DNA of 64,000 bases from Ascaris suum (lineage: Eukaryota > Nematoda > Chromadorea > Rhabditida > Ascarididae), in the NCBI GenBank assembly GCA_013433145.1, contig CM024176.1:6744520-6808519 (forward strand), given 5' to 3'. The position numbers were made by a program, and so were the translations under genes. The notes below the pieces were generated by a model. The model saw nothing but the letters and a program-made list of their open reading frames with translations, was not told where the DNA came from and searched no databases. This document shows, one piece after another, positions 39,193 through 51,504 of this stretch (positions are counted from its first letter, which is position 1; each line of letters opens with the position of its first letter).

Positions 39193-42100
39193 GTGTGTGT
39201 TGTGTGTGTGCGGGAGCTTTCGAATCGGCAATGGATGGCTTTCGCTTCACCGGATCTGTGAGGATTGGGTAAGCGTAGGCATAGGATGGTCTGTTTACTG
39301 CCAGCAAGGTATCTTGCCATTACATCACCAACTGAATAAGTCACCCTTTCATCGAGCATAAATGAGTGAGTGAGTTATTTATTGAATGAATATTCGATGC
39401 TTTCAACTTATCTGAATGATTTCCATGTTTCAGTTAAAGAGGGCTCACAACAAATGACCTTTTTGGACACACCTGGACATGCTGCATTTGCAAATATGCG
39501 TCAACGAGGTGCCCACTCAACCGATATTGTCGTTCTTGTAGTAGCAGCCGATGACGGTGTCAAGGAGCAGACCGTGCAATCTATAAACTATGCCAAAGAG
39601 GCTGGAGTGCCAATAATAGTAGCGATAAATAAATGCGACAAGCCGAATGCTGATCCGAAAAGGGCGAAACGTTCCCTTCTGGAGCACGGCATCGTGGTGG
39701 AGGATCTGCATGGTGACGTGCTTGCTGTCGAAATTTCCGCCCTTCGTGGTGACAACATTCAGGCACTGAAGGTTCGTATGGGCTTATATTTGTCACAACA
39801 TGATGCCGAAAGTTTTCGTCAGTGCTGTAATCTCTGAAAAAAGCACCGTAAGTCGTCACTGAATTGAAACGAATTTAAATTAATATTGGCATAATTTGCA
39901 TATGGGCATGTTCAGGTTTAAATTCGCGGAACTTCGTCCATTTCTCTCTATGAAACCTTTTGAGATGATGAAGTAGACGTCCCACTCCCATATATTTGCA
40001 TATCACTGTGTGCAACGCTATATGTCGATATGGGAGAGGTTCATTGATAATATATATGCAAAAGATTGTGGGTATGGCTATGTTGTTGAAATGATAAAAA
40101 CGATTGACTATCGACGATGGCCAAATTGACGAAATATGTAGACTCTGAAAAGTAGGTGAAAAAATGAAATTTAGAGGGAGTAAAGGGTTTTAAAAAATGG
40201 TTTCAAAATTTATGGAATGTGTTTTTGCACTTCATTGACTGAAATAATTGGCTAGCGAGTTGAGAAAGGGTCGAACACCGCCGGGTCTTGTTACTAGTAA
40301 CTTCCAGAATTTCTTTTACTGAGCCCCCAGTTTGTTTTGGCATTTCCTATTTGTGACATGATGAAGTTGTGGAATATTCATGTCCACTACTTCGAATCTT
40401 ACATCGCTGATTTCGATATTAGCTTAAATGTGCTGATTAGTGGAATCGTTTACAGATAAGCTGATGACAGGTAGCAAATGACAAATTTTTGAAGGTAACG
40501 TAACAAAACAAATTATTATATGATTTTGTTGAAAGAGATGGGGAGTGTTCGGCGGTTTGGCGGGTGGGGTGTGGCACTGTTCCCTTTGCCCACAATATTG
40601 TTTTTAGGAGGCAATATTGTTACAAGCAGAGGATATGAATCTTCGTTCAACAAGCAAAGGACCAGTTGAAGGAGTGGTCATCGAGTCGACAGCTGTCCAG
40701 GGTATGGCTCTTATCTTTATCATCTTCGCTGATACAAATATCCCTCATCGCCACTTTTTTCCCCTTCAATGGGAAATGAGTGAAAGGGTTGGGAAGATCA
40801 AGCTCACAGCAAATAGCCATAGCTTAGAAGGGAAGGAAAAGAAATTTTCTGGATTACTATGCGAAAAGAGAGAAAAAGTGCACATTTCCACATCGGAGCG
40901 ATCCGTAGATATCAGTGTCTTTTGAAAGGCTCACGCAGAAGGGTCTTATTGGCAGTAATAACGTGCAGCCGTCTTTTGTAGAAAACCGAGAACCGCAGTG
41001 GTTGTTGCATTCTTCTCTTGAAATTGCCCATTTCAAGAACGGCTTGTTGCGCAGTGTAAGTGTTGCACAGATGCAAATATTGCAAGCACATTGCATAACA
41101 GTAACCAGTTTTCCCAACTGCTCTTCGCGTCGATTGAACTACAGTTGAGATTTGGAGCTGTGATGACGATTTACTCTCGAAATTGGGCGTAATAATGGGC
41201 AGAGTAAATTCATTTCGATTTGGTTTGAGATGAGCGTTTCAGCAAACGAGTTGGCTTTTACTCAACAATCACTCGATTATGCGTTATGGCGGTCTGGAAT
41301 TGCGTTCATCTCTTTTTCATCCTTTTTTTCAGAGGACGTTGGATTTTTATATTTTAGAATATATCCCTTGGTTAGGTTTGCTTCACTCGGGAAATATGTT
41401 CCACTTAAATGGTTTTATTTTTGTGCTTTTCATGTGTATATGTTTTCCCGGCTGTTTCGCTCTTGAAGGGATCTTTGCTTTTACTCGAGGTCTTCTTCCT
41501 TCTTCCCTAATCGTATATAATAATTACAGGTGTGGGCAAAGTTTGCACAATGATCGTACAACGAGGTACCCTTACGAAGGGATGTGTGCTTGTTGCGGGA
41601 ACATCATGGGCAAAGGTTTTGTTTTGCTGTTCTTCGTAGTTACCCCACGAATTCTCTAATTCATCTTTTTTAATGTAAATATCATCTCGCGTAGACGTTA
41701 TTTTCTCTTAGTTCTGAGCCGTATAAAATGATTCATGAACTGGAACCATTTATATAATTGCATTATTAGAGGAGAACTGCTTGATAGCAATATGGCGGTG
41801 TGGAAAGCTTGGAAAACACGAAATCTTTGGAGGGATAAAGGTTCAGTTTTAATTTTGAACGGAAGTAGCAAAAAAGAGATATGCGGTGTGCATATTATAA
41901 AATGAGAGGAGCAATAGTGAATCGGCAAACTGTGAACTATGCTCGCATGGAAATTGCTCACTTATTTCGTTGTCGTTTTAATCCATTGTGTTGCTTGATG
42001 CTTCCGGCCTTGATAAATTTGCCGGTTTGTTTTAGTTTCTGAAGTATTTCTCGACGAGGCGAAATCATCATGACTCATTGGATAATTTATTTGAGAAAGA

Positions 42101-45100
42101 CTTGGAGTTTCTGCACTAAAAGGCTGCTTTAGCAGTAGTTTTTTTGGTACTTGTTTCAGTTGTTTTTTCCTGCATTGGCATTTGGATTAGCACGGACGGT
42201 CTTTGCGCGCAGACTGCACTGACTGCTAATATATTATGTTGAATATGAAAGCCTAGGCGTTTAATCAGTAGAACTATATGCATTTTTCATTGCGCAAAAA
42301 AGAAAATGGCTGAGGACACTGCTTATTCAAGAAGCACGTCGACTGGATAAAGTCTCAGAAGGAAAGGGACGATTATTGCGAGGTATCGGATGAAATCTCC
42401 GGCAGAAAATTCTCAAGGACCCCTTATGAGATTTACACGTTGATTATTCTGGGTTATGTGTTTGAGGTGCGCTTGATGAGCGATGAATTCAATCATGTCC
42501 TGAAAGAGGCTGGTCCAAGTTGTCCAGTACGTGTGGCTGGTTGGCGTGATTCGTTGCCCTCTCCCGGAGAGAGGATTATCCAGGTAGAGAACGAATCAAG
42601 GGCACAACGAGCTGTCGATTATCGCATCTCAAGAAGGATGGAAGAAAAGGCTGAACTCGACTGGGTGCGTTTCACATATTGTGCGAAAAAGGATGGATTC
42701 AGTGATATCTTTCACTACTTGCTTCAGTTGTTCTCCCTGTCTGGCATCTGGATTAGGCAGACGGTCTTTGCGGATGTGCACAAGCTGCAGATGAATTATT
42801 TAGGATATGAAAAGCATTTGTTATAATCTCTTCAGCAGTCACTTCATCGTTGCAGGAACACCGCAATCAGCTCAGTGTTCTCAACGGAAGTTCGTGCATT
42901 ATTTAGCATTTTCCAGTTGAATATCGCACCTTCTGGGATTTTTCGCTTTTTTATTTTCAGAAGGCGATCGAAGGTCGAAGAGAAGAGGAACGGAAGCAAT
43001 ATTTGGAGAATCGTCAGAAGTTGTTAAATAAAGGTTCACGATATGGCTCAACACTAAGACGCTTAGTGCATAAGGTAAACATATAATGGATCGTTTATTG
43101 CGATCACTCAAGGATACTCATTTACAGAAATCTTTTTAACGGAATCATGCTTTCAGTTTTTAAATTATAGTTGCGTGATTGAACATTTTCCTCTTGTCGA
43201 GAGAATAGTTTTCTTTCGAGTATTCCGAGCAACATCGTAGGTTGGCGATTTTGTTTGCAACCGTTCGAAGAGATCGTTGCTTGTTGGCAAATCAGTCTGC
43301 AGTACGCTTCAATGAAAATAGCTCCATATTTGACATTCTTCTCTGTTGCAAAATGGCGAAAATTGCAAAATATAAATCGATGTATTGAGTAGAATTTTAT
43401 TGCTGTCGGAAGTGTAATGATTCGCTCCTCTTCGCCATGATTCCTAAAGGGAATTTATGATATTATATGTGTGACTTGGGGAATTGTTTTATTGTTGAAC
43501 CGTTCCTTATCGGTAACAATACAAAATTGTTTGGTGGCCATGTGTGTTGCAAAACAACTCTCTATCCAGATTAAATAACTCTGTAGCAGTTACAACACGG
43601 CAGAGCACCAAACACTTTGGCTGGATTTTATTCCAGTGCTTGTCTTCCCGGACATGTCCTTCGCATTGCCTTTCTTGTTGTTTTTAAGCTGGTTGCTGAC
43701 CAACCTTTTTACAGGAACATCGCTTGGAAAAAGAAGTTGATGATGGAAGGCGATGTTTGAAGTTGATGATCCATAGTGATGTTGATGGCACTCTGGAAGC
43801 GTTACTGAAAGTGTTAGAAACATACGCCTCAAAGAAGGTGGATTTACAACTAGTGGACTTCAGTGTGGGACCACCGTGCGAAAAGGACGTGGAATTGGCT
43901 GCTGGAACTGGAGGTTAACTCTTGCTTTCAATAGGCTGCGAGTCGAAGGGCACACATTTACCGACCATAGCACGTGATTTGCATAAAGCGCTGTAGCATT
44001 GTAAAATGCCTCGCACATTGCGGTATTTATCATAATTCTTTGGGTGTAAAATAACGCAGCAGGTGTTGTGAAAGGGTGCAGCACACCTAACCATACAGGT
44101 GATAGTATAATTAATGTTCTCCTACTACACAAGTACTACACGTGGTATAATATTATCATTCTGCCGAAGGTACATTCCCACATTTATAGCAGTTTAAAAC
44201 AGGCAGAATCACACAGTGTAGTGCAGTGATATTTTCCTTATGATGCTTTACAGTAGCAGCTATTCTTAATGGTTAATCGAGAAGCACACCTACCTAGAAT
44301 TTGGCGTTTGGGGAATGGAATACCCGTATTTCAAGTGGAAACAAAGTGCAATGTACTGGAGTCTAGAAGTAAACCTCTTGTGAAGTCATCGTTGAATGGG
44401 AGTAAAATCGAGAGGAAAACTCTGAATTCGTTTTACTTAATTTATTCAGCAGTTTGCTCATTTATTTATTTGTACATTTATTTATCCATTTGTTTATTGT
44501 ATTTCAATGTTCACTTCACGAATTGCCAACGTTTAGAATTGTTGTTCAAATTCCTTCAAACACTAACCTTAATTGTGCACTCAGTTTACGTCTCAAAGGC
44601 GAGCGGTCCCTCATCGGTGATGGGTTGGGAAGTACGGGATTTCAGGAAAGAAATTAAGTATTGCATTGTGCGCGTATATTCAATAGTTTGTTGGAGAAGA
44701 ACAAGAATGCGGCGTGTTCTAGCATCGCTGGATCAAACAAAAATATGGCGGAAGGAGTAGTGTCTAAGGAAGTTTGTTAGATGTGTGGTCACGACTGTTC
44801 CCGGATGTCCGTAGACCTTTTTCAACATATTGTGAGAACATGCTCAGTGAAGAATTTGCAAGTTGATTATTTCTAGACGATTCAGAGTCGCATGTAGCAA
44901 TACTAAGGCATTCGCAGCACTTATGATCGTATCGTGAGACATCCGTGAGGCGGATGGATCTGTCGGCTTGATCGTTTTCTTTATGCAAGTATCCTTGCTT
45001 ATATGTGCGTTTCCGGATGCGAGTTTCCGCACACATCGAGTCCTCGACACTTGTTATCTTGGAGAGATAGGTACTAGGCATGTTGATGTATTTCAGCGAT

Positions 45101-46512
45101 AGTTTATTGTTTCAATACTACAATGGGCGCGTCGGTCAGGCGACTTGCCGATCGCTTGGATGTGCAAGTGGAGTGCTTCAACGTAATCTATCATCTTGTG
45201 GATGACTTGAAAATGCGCCTTTCTGCATGTCTGCCTGACGAGACTGAGCTCAGATTGGTCGCCGAAGGACGTGTTCTGAAAGAATTCCTTATTTCGGATC
45301 GAGGTCGAAAGAAGCAGCCTATCGCCGGCGTCCGCGTACTTTGGGGCTCATTCACCAAGTAAACAAGCTCTTCAAGTGCTTCCTCTCAGCTTAGTTTTTG
45401 TGTGTCCCATTTTTGAGGAACGAGAAATACAAGATTGTACTTTTGATGGGATATTTCCATACGATCCTCAACATAGTGTTGAAGGGTTCTAACAACTGAG
45501 CTATTCAAACAATGACAACACTTCATAGTTCATAGAAAAAGGACCTGAAGAGCACTTCATAGAAAAGGAAATATCTTTCCGGTAAGAAAATAGAAATAAA
45601 TCTTCTCAAATAAACTAGGAGACGAAGAAAATCGTGTAGAGAGCATACCTTCCGTTGACATACCACAGCTATGTGTAAGGCATCTATTATGAATACTTAA
45701 AGGTCCTGTGTTTATCGATTTCAACGTGGCAGTACTGTATTCTACGAAGGTCCTGTCGAATCGATGAAGTGTGAGGCGGAAGTAAGTTGAAGCTCTTCTT
45801 GCCTATCAATGCCACGTTTGGGCAGACAGTGAGAACGGCTGCCTGTGTCAAACGGAGACCTTTGAGAAAACAAAAAGCAAATAAGTCCAATAATTTCACT
45901 CCACTTCTATTACTACAGTCACTTCGGACTGGGAAAAAAATGTCAGAGTAAAGTTGCAACAACATTTTTTTCGGCAAAATGGCGCTTTATTTCGATGGAT
46001 CGATCGTACTAGAAAACACCGCTTGGCAGTTCGGGGCATTTAATTTATAATTGTCGACACGTTTATGTCGCATCTGGGAACTTTGTTATACGTTTATGGC
46101 GGCTGCGTTGTTTTATAAATTGCGCTTTTGTAGCAGTCCATTTTTAAGATTTGCGATTCTTCTAGCGATATGTTGCTTTTGAACACACTTTCTGTCATTA
46201 AATGTCTCTTCGTCAAAATTGCAGCAACATTACTGCTATTCTCTTCCACCTCATTTCATTTTATTTTGTCGTTTTCGGTTTTCATTTCTGCTCCTCTCAT
46301 GTTAAAAAAATCTCCCTTTGGGGATTTAATTCTGCGAGTAGAAACATGCTGATTTGTATAGATTCCAGGTAGTGACCTCAGCGAAGACGAATCAAGAAGT
46401 TGGGCTCGCGTTAGCTGACAAGACGGTTCGTTTCGAAGAGGACGATTCAGTGAGTGTGTTCGAAAAGGTCACCGTAAAGCAGGTCATCGATTGGAATCCA
46501 CCCGGATTCTGA
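35035..46512 (+). CDS. MTIF2: Mitochondrial translation initiation factor IF-2, complete, 13 exons
   Basis: Exons: 35035-35246, 36666-36763, 37531-37654, 38361-38521, 39434-39771, 40608-40701, 41530-41615, 42467-42664, 42961-43074, 43715-43913, 45097-45358, 45703-45781 and 46369-46512. All phases agree; the total is 2109 nt, 702 aa (human 727). The GTPase brings initiator fMet-tRNA to the small mitoribosomal subunit and promotes subunit joining. The N-terminus is rich in Arg, Ser and Ala and lacks acidic residues for about 50 positions, fitting a matrix-targeting presequence. An IF-2 N-type block follows ([11 protein letters not shown]). G-domain motifs are GHVDHGKT (164-171), [15 protein letters not shown] (210-214), NKCD (264-267) and SAL. 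Domain II carries [10 protein letters not shown] and [14 protein letters not shown] charged Lys/Glu/Arg linker (exon 9) precedes [10 protein letters not shown] in domain III. The fMet-tRNA-binding C-terminal domain ends in DWNPPGF, as in other mitochondrial IF-2s. Introns are 0.3-2 kb and one holds a large microsatellite. Confidence 0.97.
39055..39213 (+). repeat. TG/TATG microsatellite in IF-2 intron 4
   Basis: About 160 bases are built from TG, TATG and TGTATG units with two short interruptions (TGTGATGTG). It lies in the intron between exons 4 and 5 of the mitochondrial IF-2 gene and creates long spurious His/Thr or Val/Tyr frames on either strand. Confidence 0.95.
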
Positions 46513-48456
46513 TGCAATTTTTATGTTAATTATCATGCATTGATAGAACTGTTAGTTGCCTTTTGCATCGAAAGTACTATTGCAAGGTTAACTGAAGCGT
46601 CGTTGAGGAAGGGAGAAAGGGAAGGTGCCGAGAGCTTGAGAGGAGCGCATATGCTATTGCATTTGTTTGCTCCTTTCCCTCTGCGTTTGCTGACCGTTAG
46701 GATTGCTGTGAGCTAATGGCGAAATCATTTTGCTGTGTTACTCGATTCGTTGAAATCATTTCGATGGATAAATACTTCTATCTGTGACTAAATTAATAGC
46801 GTGATCGTCTTCCAACTTCGCTAATCGTCTTTAAAATTCAAGCCAAAAATCTTTGAGTGCCACAATAACTTAGGAGGAATTACCGCAAACATTAAAGGGC
46901 GTATTTCGCCGAATATTTTGCATGTTAAGATGGAGTGTGTTATACGAATTGGTACTTTTTTATGCTTTGGGGTTGATCCTGAGCATGGTTACCTGCGTTG
47001 GATGTGGAATGCCCACCACATCGTTTCCGACGCGTTCTTAAAAGTATGTAGTACTGCCATCATTGTTTTTATATTGTTGGCAATATGTGATCGCATCGTT
47101 GGTTTTTATACTATTTTGGCACACCACTTCTACAATGCTGTACCATTTTGCAGGGCCATATTTATGTCATTACTGCGTTAAGAAGAATGTGAATTAGTTA
47201 ATGTTATGCCTCGCATAACCAATATAAAAGATCTATGAAGATGTAAGCAGTTGTGGCACTGAAACATGTACCTTTGTTCAATTTAGAGTGGCGTAAAGGG
47301 GGGGAAGGGTGAGAGATGAACGATGAAAGAGGCGACATCTATTGTGAGTGGTCGAGAACTGGGTGGGTCTTGAGATTTTAGACAGATATTTGTTTCCTGG
47401 AATGAATGTCGTGGAAAGTCTTTGCGTTGAAGTCCTAGATGGATACTGAAATGGGATGAAGTTTTCACTGCTTTGGAAGGTTTTTTGCGATTTTGGAGTG
47501 TTCACTGCGATAACTACGATTCTTTCAAGCCAATGTTTGGAGTGGAACCCGACGACGTCAGCCAATTTCACAACATTATAAACGAATTCGTTGTCTTCAC
47601 TTGGAGGTTCCTCATTTTCGGACGAAAGAACACTCTCTTTGATGCCCTTCTTCATTCAGAAATATTCCTTCAGAGAGAGCTGTCGAGAGATATATCGCTG
47701 CGTGTTTATACTTGACAGCGATATTTTCGGATTCTAGTGCGTTTTGACAAAAAAATGATGAGGATTTTATTTGCATATTTCAACGAAACAAGGACTCGTG
47801 TTGCGTGGAACATCGAGTCGTGAGCGCGATCGTTCGTAGTCGTTTCGAACCACAAGCGTTCTATCTGAAAACCAATTTGTTAAGCTAGCCTCTCTTATAA
47901 ACGTTAGATGACAAGGTCTTGGCAATTTCACAATAGGATCCTTCACCATAATCCATTTTTGAAAGTCGTTATCGGTGTAAACGGTCAAAAAATATTGTGA
48001 AGAACAATGGTGATTTTGGAAAATATAATTTACCGACTCAATGTTTGCGTTTTATATCATATTATTGTCTTTATTAGTACTATTGTTGAAATCGCGTTTC
48101 ATTTAGTTGCTGCTGGCGTTGAGAAATTTCATCAGAAGCATAGTAAGGAAGTACGAAAAAGAATTAACAAATGAGCACTTCAAATGAAGCGAGAAGGATG
48201 CATACGGAAAAAGGTGTACCTTCCATCATTTCCCATCTATCGACAATTTCGAAATGTATTCGGCCACAACTGAAATTGTTTTCACGGAATGCCCACGTCG
48301 GGCCGCGTTTTTGAATTGCATTCTGTTTTAACAGATCTTTTACGGAATTGTTTTTTTTAAACAGAGCTCTCAACTTTGGTCGGTTGTCATCACTGATATG
48401 CATCAGTGCTGCAAAGCGGCAGAAGCATCCCGCAATGCAGATGTGTGGGCATTCCG
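46513..48456. other. Region between the convergent IF-2 and cysteine-module genes
   Basis: About 1.9 kb. Two overlapping open frames at 47278-47655 (minus, 125 codons) and 47473-47715 (plus, 80 codons) look somewhat protein-like, but neither has a recognisable family or a clear exon partner. I treat both as unproven. Confidence 0.4.
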
Positions 48457-51400
48457 TCACTTACTGGACTTCTCAGCAGTACATGCAGATAGTGTCAGGA
48501 CGAACCCTTGGACGGTACAGCACATGCCATTCAAGCAGGCAACTGGACATCCATTGGCATATGGCACACATTGCGAGGAGTTCAAACATCCTTTGGCGAC
48601 CAATGCACCTCCATTGGGGCATGTTTGAGACGCCTGAAGTTGGCCTTAATTTGATTGAAGTGTACACGGTTAATAAACGCTAAACGAATCAGTTGCAAAA
48701 AGGCTCTTATTGCAGCAGTACTTTATTATCGCAGAATAATAATATGCCTTTCATTTTGAAAACCAACGATCAGGCGAACTTGGCTCGAGCTTCTCATACT
48801 TATCTCAGTGTCGAAAACTAGCTGCTTCCCAACAACTTGCATCATGAGAAGTACTGGACTTGCAAATGGTGTACCCAATATTACTGCGAACAGGTCTACA
48901 ATTTAAAGTCTGCCTGCTTTTCAGGTTGCTCCCTTTTTATTATTAACGCAGAAGTGTTACCGAATTCACGAGACAGCATAGTCCGTTGAGACATGCGACT
49001 GGACGACCGCCTGAGTATGCGACGCAATCATCTGAATTCAAACATCCGCTTCCAACTTGGGCGCCTCCGTTGGTGCAAGTCGATGAGGTTGGCACCTGGC
49101 GGCGAAATTACTGTTCAAAAACGAAGCAAATGTTGCGCAACTTTTTTGAATTTGGATATGGTTGATCGATACAACGGCTAAGTGTTCATGAGCTTTTGAT
49201 CGCATCTAATGAAAATGGAGACATGAAAGGATACCAACGTCCCCACAGCTGTTAAAGCATGTGCAGTTTCACCGCTTGATGCAGCAATATAAACACAGTG
49301 TTTAGCATTGCAGTCCTAGCTATATACAGCGATGTCCAACTATCCAACCGTTATACGGCAGCATCACAGCTTCGACGTCGATGTCGTTTGAACTACGTCT
49401 ACACTTCAAATAAATGAGAGTGGATGCCACGAAAGGTACCATAACGTTGCCGGCATCTAACAAAATGTTAATCTTCCATAGTTTTCTTCAGAGTCGTAAC
49501 TCATCACTTAAAGTTCTTTTTGGGTTCGCACCTGGCCGCTCGTGAAAAAGGCTAACTCCCATGTCTTCTCGGTAATTGCGAATACCTGTTGCGCACGGAG
49601 AAGGTGATTTATTGTAAGCAAATTAGGTAAAAAATTTCAACGGGAAATCATAGATTTAAACCATGAGATTGAACGCCCGCACGTATCTACGCACTAGGAC
49701 GATATTACATATGTGCACTTTTGTCAAAAACTTTGGGAAAATTGAGTGAGAAGGAGTGCAGGAGAAGTTGGAATTAAATGAATCGCGACCTTAAAATAGT
49801 ACCGCATAATGCACGGCAGCATCTTCAAAAAACATTGCAGTTTTCAAAAACACTAGGTTTTGTTCAAGGGCATACGGTGGAAGTCAGTTATATGATCTCA
49901 TTCGGCTATCCGGGGATGCTGTTTTGCTGTGCCTTTCAGCACTGAAAATTCTGATGTTAGCTTACAGTGCAGCAAAGACCACCGCTTAAGCAAGTGACTG
50001 GACTGCTAGTAAAAGCAGTGCATTGTGAAGCCGTAGTGCATCCTCTGCCGACCAGCTGACCACCATTACTGCATGTTGACGAAGACGGTGTAGTACAGCA
50101 CTGACCGTTCAGACACTGAACGGGACTGCTAGTATAAGGCGTGCACTGTGAAGCCGTAGTGCATCCTGTGGCTACCAGCTGACCACCATTACTGCATGTT
50201 GACGAAGACGGTGTAGTGCAGCACTGACCGTTGAGACACTGAACAGGACTGCTAGTATAAGGTGTGCACTGTGAAGCTGTAGTGCATCCTGTGGCTACCA
50301 GCTGACCACCATTACTGCATGTTGACGAAGACGGTGTAGTGCAGCACTGACCGTTTAGACACTGAACGGGACTGCTAGTAAAAGCAGTGCACTGTGAAGC
50401 CGTAGTGCATCCTGAGCCCACTAGCTGACCACCATTGCTGCATGTTGACGAAGACGGTGTGGTGCAGCACTGACCGTTGAGACACTGAACGGGACTGCTA
50501 GTAAAAGCAGTGCACTGTGAAGCCGTAGTGCATCCTGAGCCCACTAGCTGACCACCATTACTGCATGTTGACGAAGACGGTGTAGTGCAGCACTGACCGT
50601 TGAGACACTGAACAGGACTGCTAGTATAAGGTGTGCACTGTGAAGCTGTAGTGCATCCTGTGGCTACCAGCTGACCACCATTACTGCATGTTGACGAAGA
50701 CGGTGTAGTGCAGCACTGACCGTTTAGACACTGAACGGGACTGCTAGTAAAAGCAGTGCACTGTGAAGCCGTAGTGCATCCTGAGCCCACTAGCTGACCA
50801 CCATTGCTGCATGTTGACGAAGACGGTGTGGTGCAGCACTGACCGTTGAGACACTGAACAGGACTGCTAGTATAAGGCGTACAATGTGAAGCCGTAGTGC
50901 ATCCTGTGGCTACCAGCTGACCACCATTACTGCATGTTGACGAAGACGGTGTAGTGCAGCACTGACCGTTTAGACACTGAACGGGACTGCTAGTAAAAGC
51001 AGTGCACTGTGAAGCCGTAGTGCATCCTGAGCCCACTAGCTGACCACCATTACTGCATGTTGACGAAGAGGGTGTAGTGCAGCACTGACCGTTTAGACAC
51101 TGAACGGGACTGCTAGTAAAAGCAGTGCACTGTGAAGCCGTAGTGCATCCTGAGCCCACTAGCTGACCACCATTACTGCATGTTGACGAAGAGGGTGTAG
51201 TACAGCACTGACCGTTCAGACACTGAACAGGACTGCTAGTATAAGGCGTGCACTGTGAAGCTGTGGTGCATCCTGTGGCTACCAGCTGACCACCATTAGT
51301 GCAAGTTTGGGAGGGCAATTGATTGGTCACTGTGCAACATAAACCATTGAGGCAAGTGACCGGACAGGTTGTGTAAGCTGTGCACTGAGAAGATAGGGAG

Positions 51401-51504
51401 CATCCGCGTGCTACCAGAATGCCTCCGTTAGGACATTGCTGTGAGTTGGCGAATTCGATGAGAAGGGTCGCAGCGACGCAAACGAATACCTCCGCGAAAC
51501 GCAT
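48457..51504 (-). CDS. Secreted cysteine-rich modular protein, about 14 tandem modules
   Basis: Exon 1 (51504-49966) encodes 513 residues. The first 22 or so form a signal peptide (hydrophobic core FVCVAATLLIEFA), followed by twelve modules. Module 1 is 44 residues and modules 2-12 repeat at exactly 41. The internal pattern is C-x10-C-x5-C-x9-C-x4-CC, with conserved NGGQLV and CLNGQCC, and linkers TTPSSST. Reading on without splicing adds VS and a stop. However, GTAAGC at 49965 is a good donor, and two downstream pieces carry the same module in the same phase: 49095-48961 (contains CTNGGAQVGSGC) and 48633-48457 (contains CPNGGALVAKGC and then a stop). The spliced product would be 616 aa with 14 modules. 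The fold is not one I can name with confidence; it resembles nematode repeats such as EB or lustrin-type cysteine modules. No catalytic residues are seen. Likely an extracellular, excreted or surface protein (inference from signal peptide and disulfide pattern). Confidence 0.85.
49966..51303 (-). repeat. Eleven 123-bp coding tandem repeats
   Basis: Modules 2-12 of the secreted protein are direct DNA repeats of 123 bp (41 codons) with near-identical sequence, including synonymous positions. Two sequence types alternate irregularly: type A encodes VATGC with CTPYTSS, type B encodes VGSGC with CTAFTSS. In order from the N-terminus they run A B B A B A B B A A B. The last copy is slightly changed (VGRGC, and CLSGG in place of CLNGQ). 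Confidence 0.95.

Noticed and set aside
38891..39361. Open frames of 60-138 codons around the TG/TATG repeat
   Set aside because: They are translations of a microsatellite (His/Thr or Val/Tyr runs) inside an intron of the IF-2 gene.
47278..47715. Overlapping frames of 125 (minus) and 80 (plus) codons
   Set aside because: Both read somewhat like protein, but they overlap on opposite strands and neither has a recognised family, good exon borders or a partner exon.
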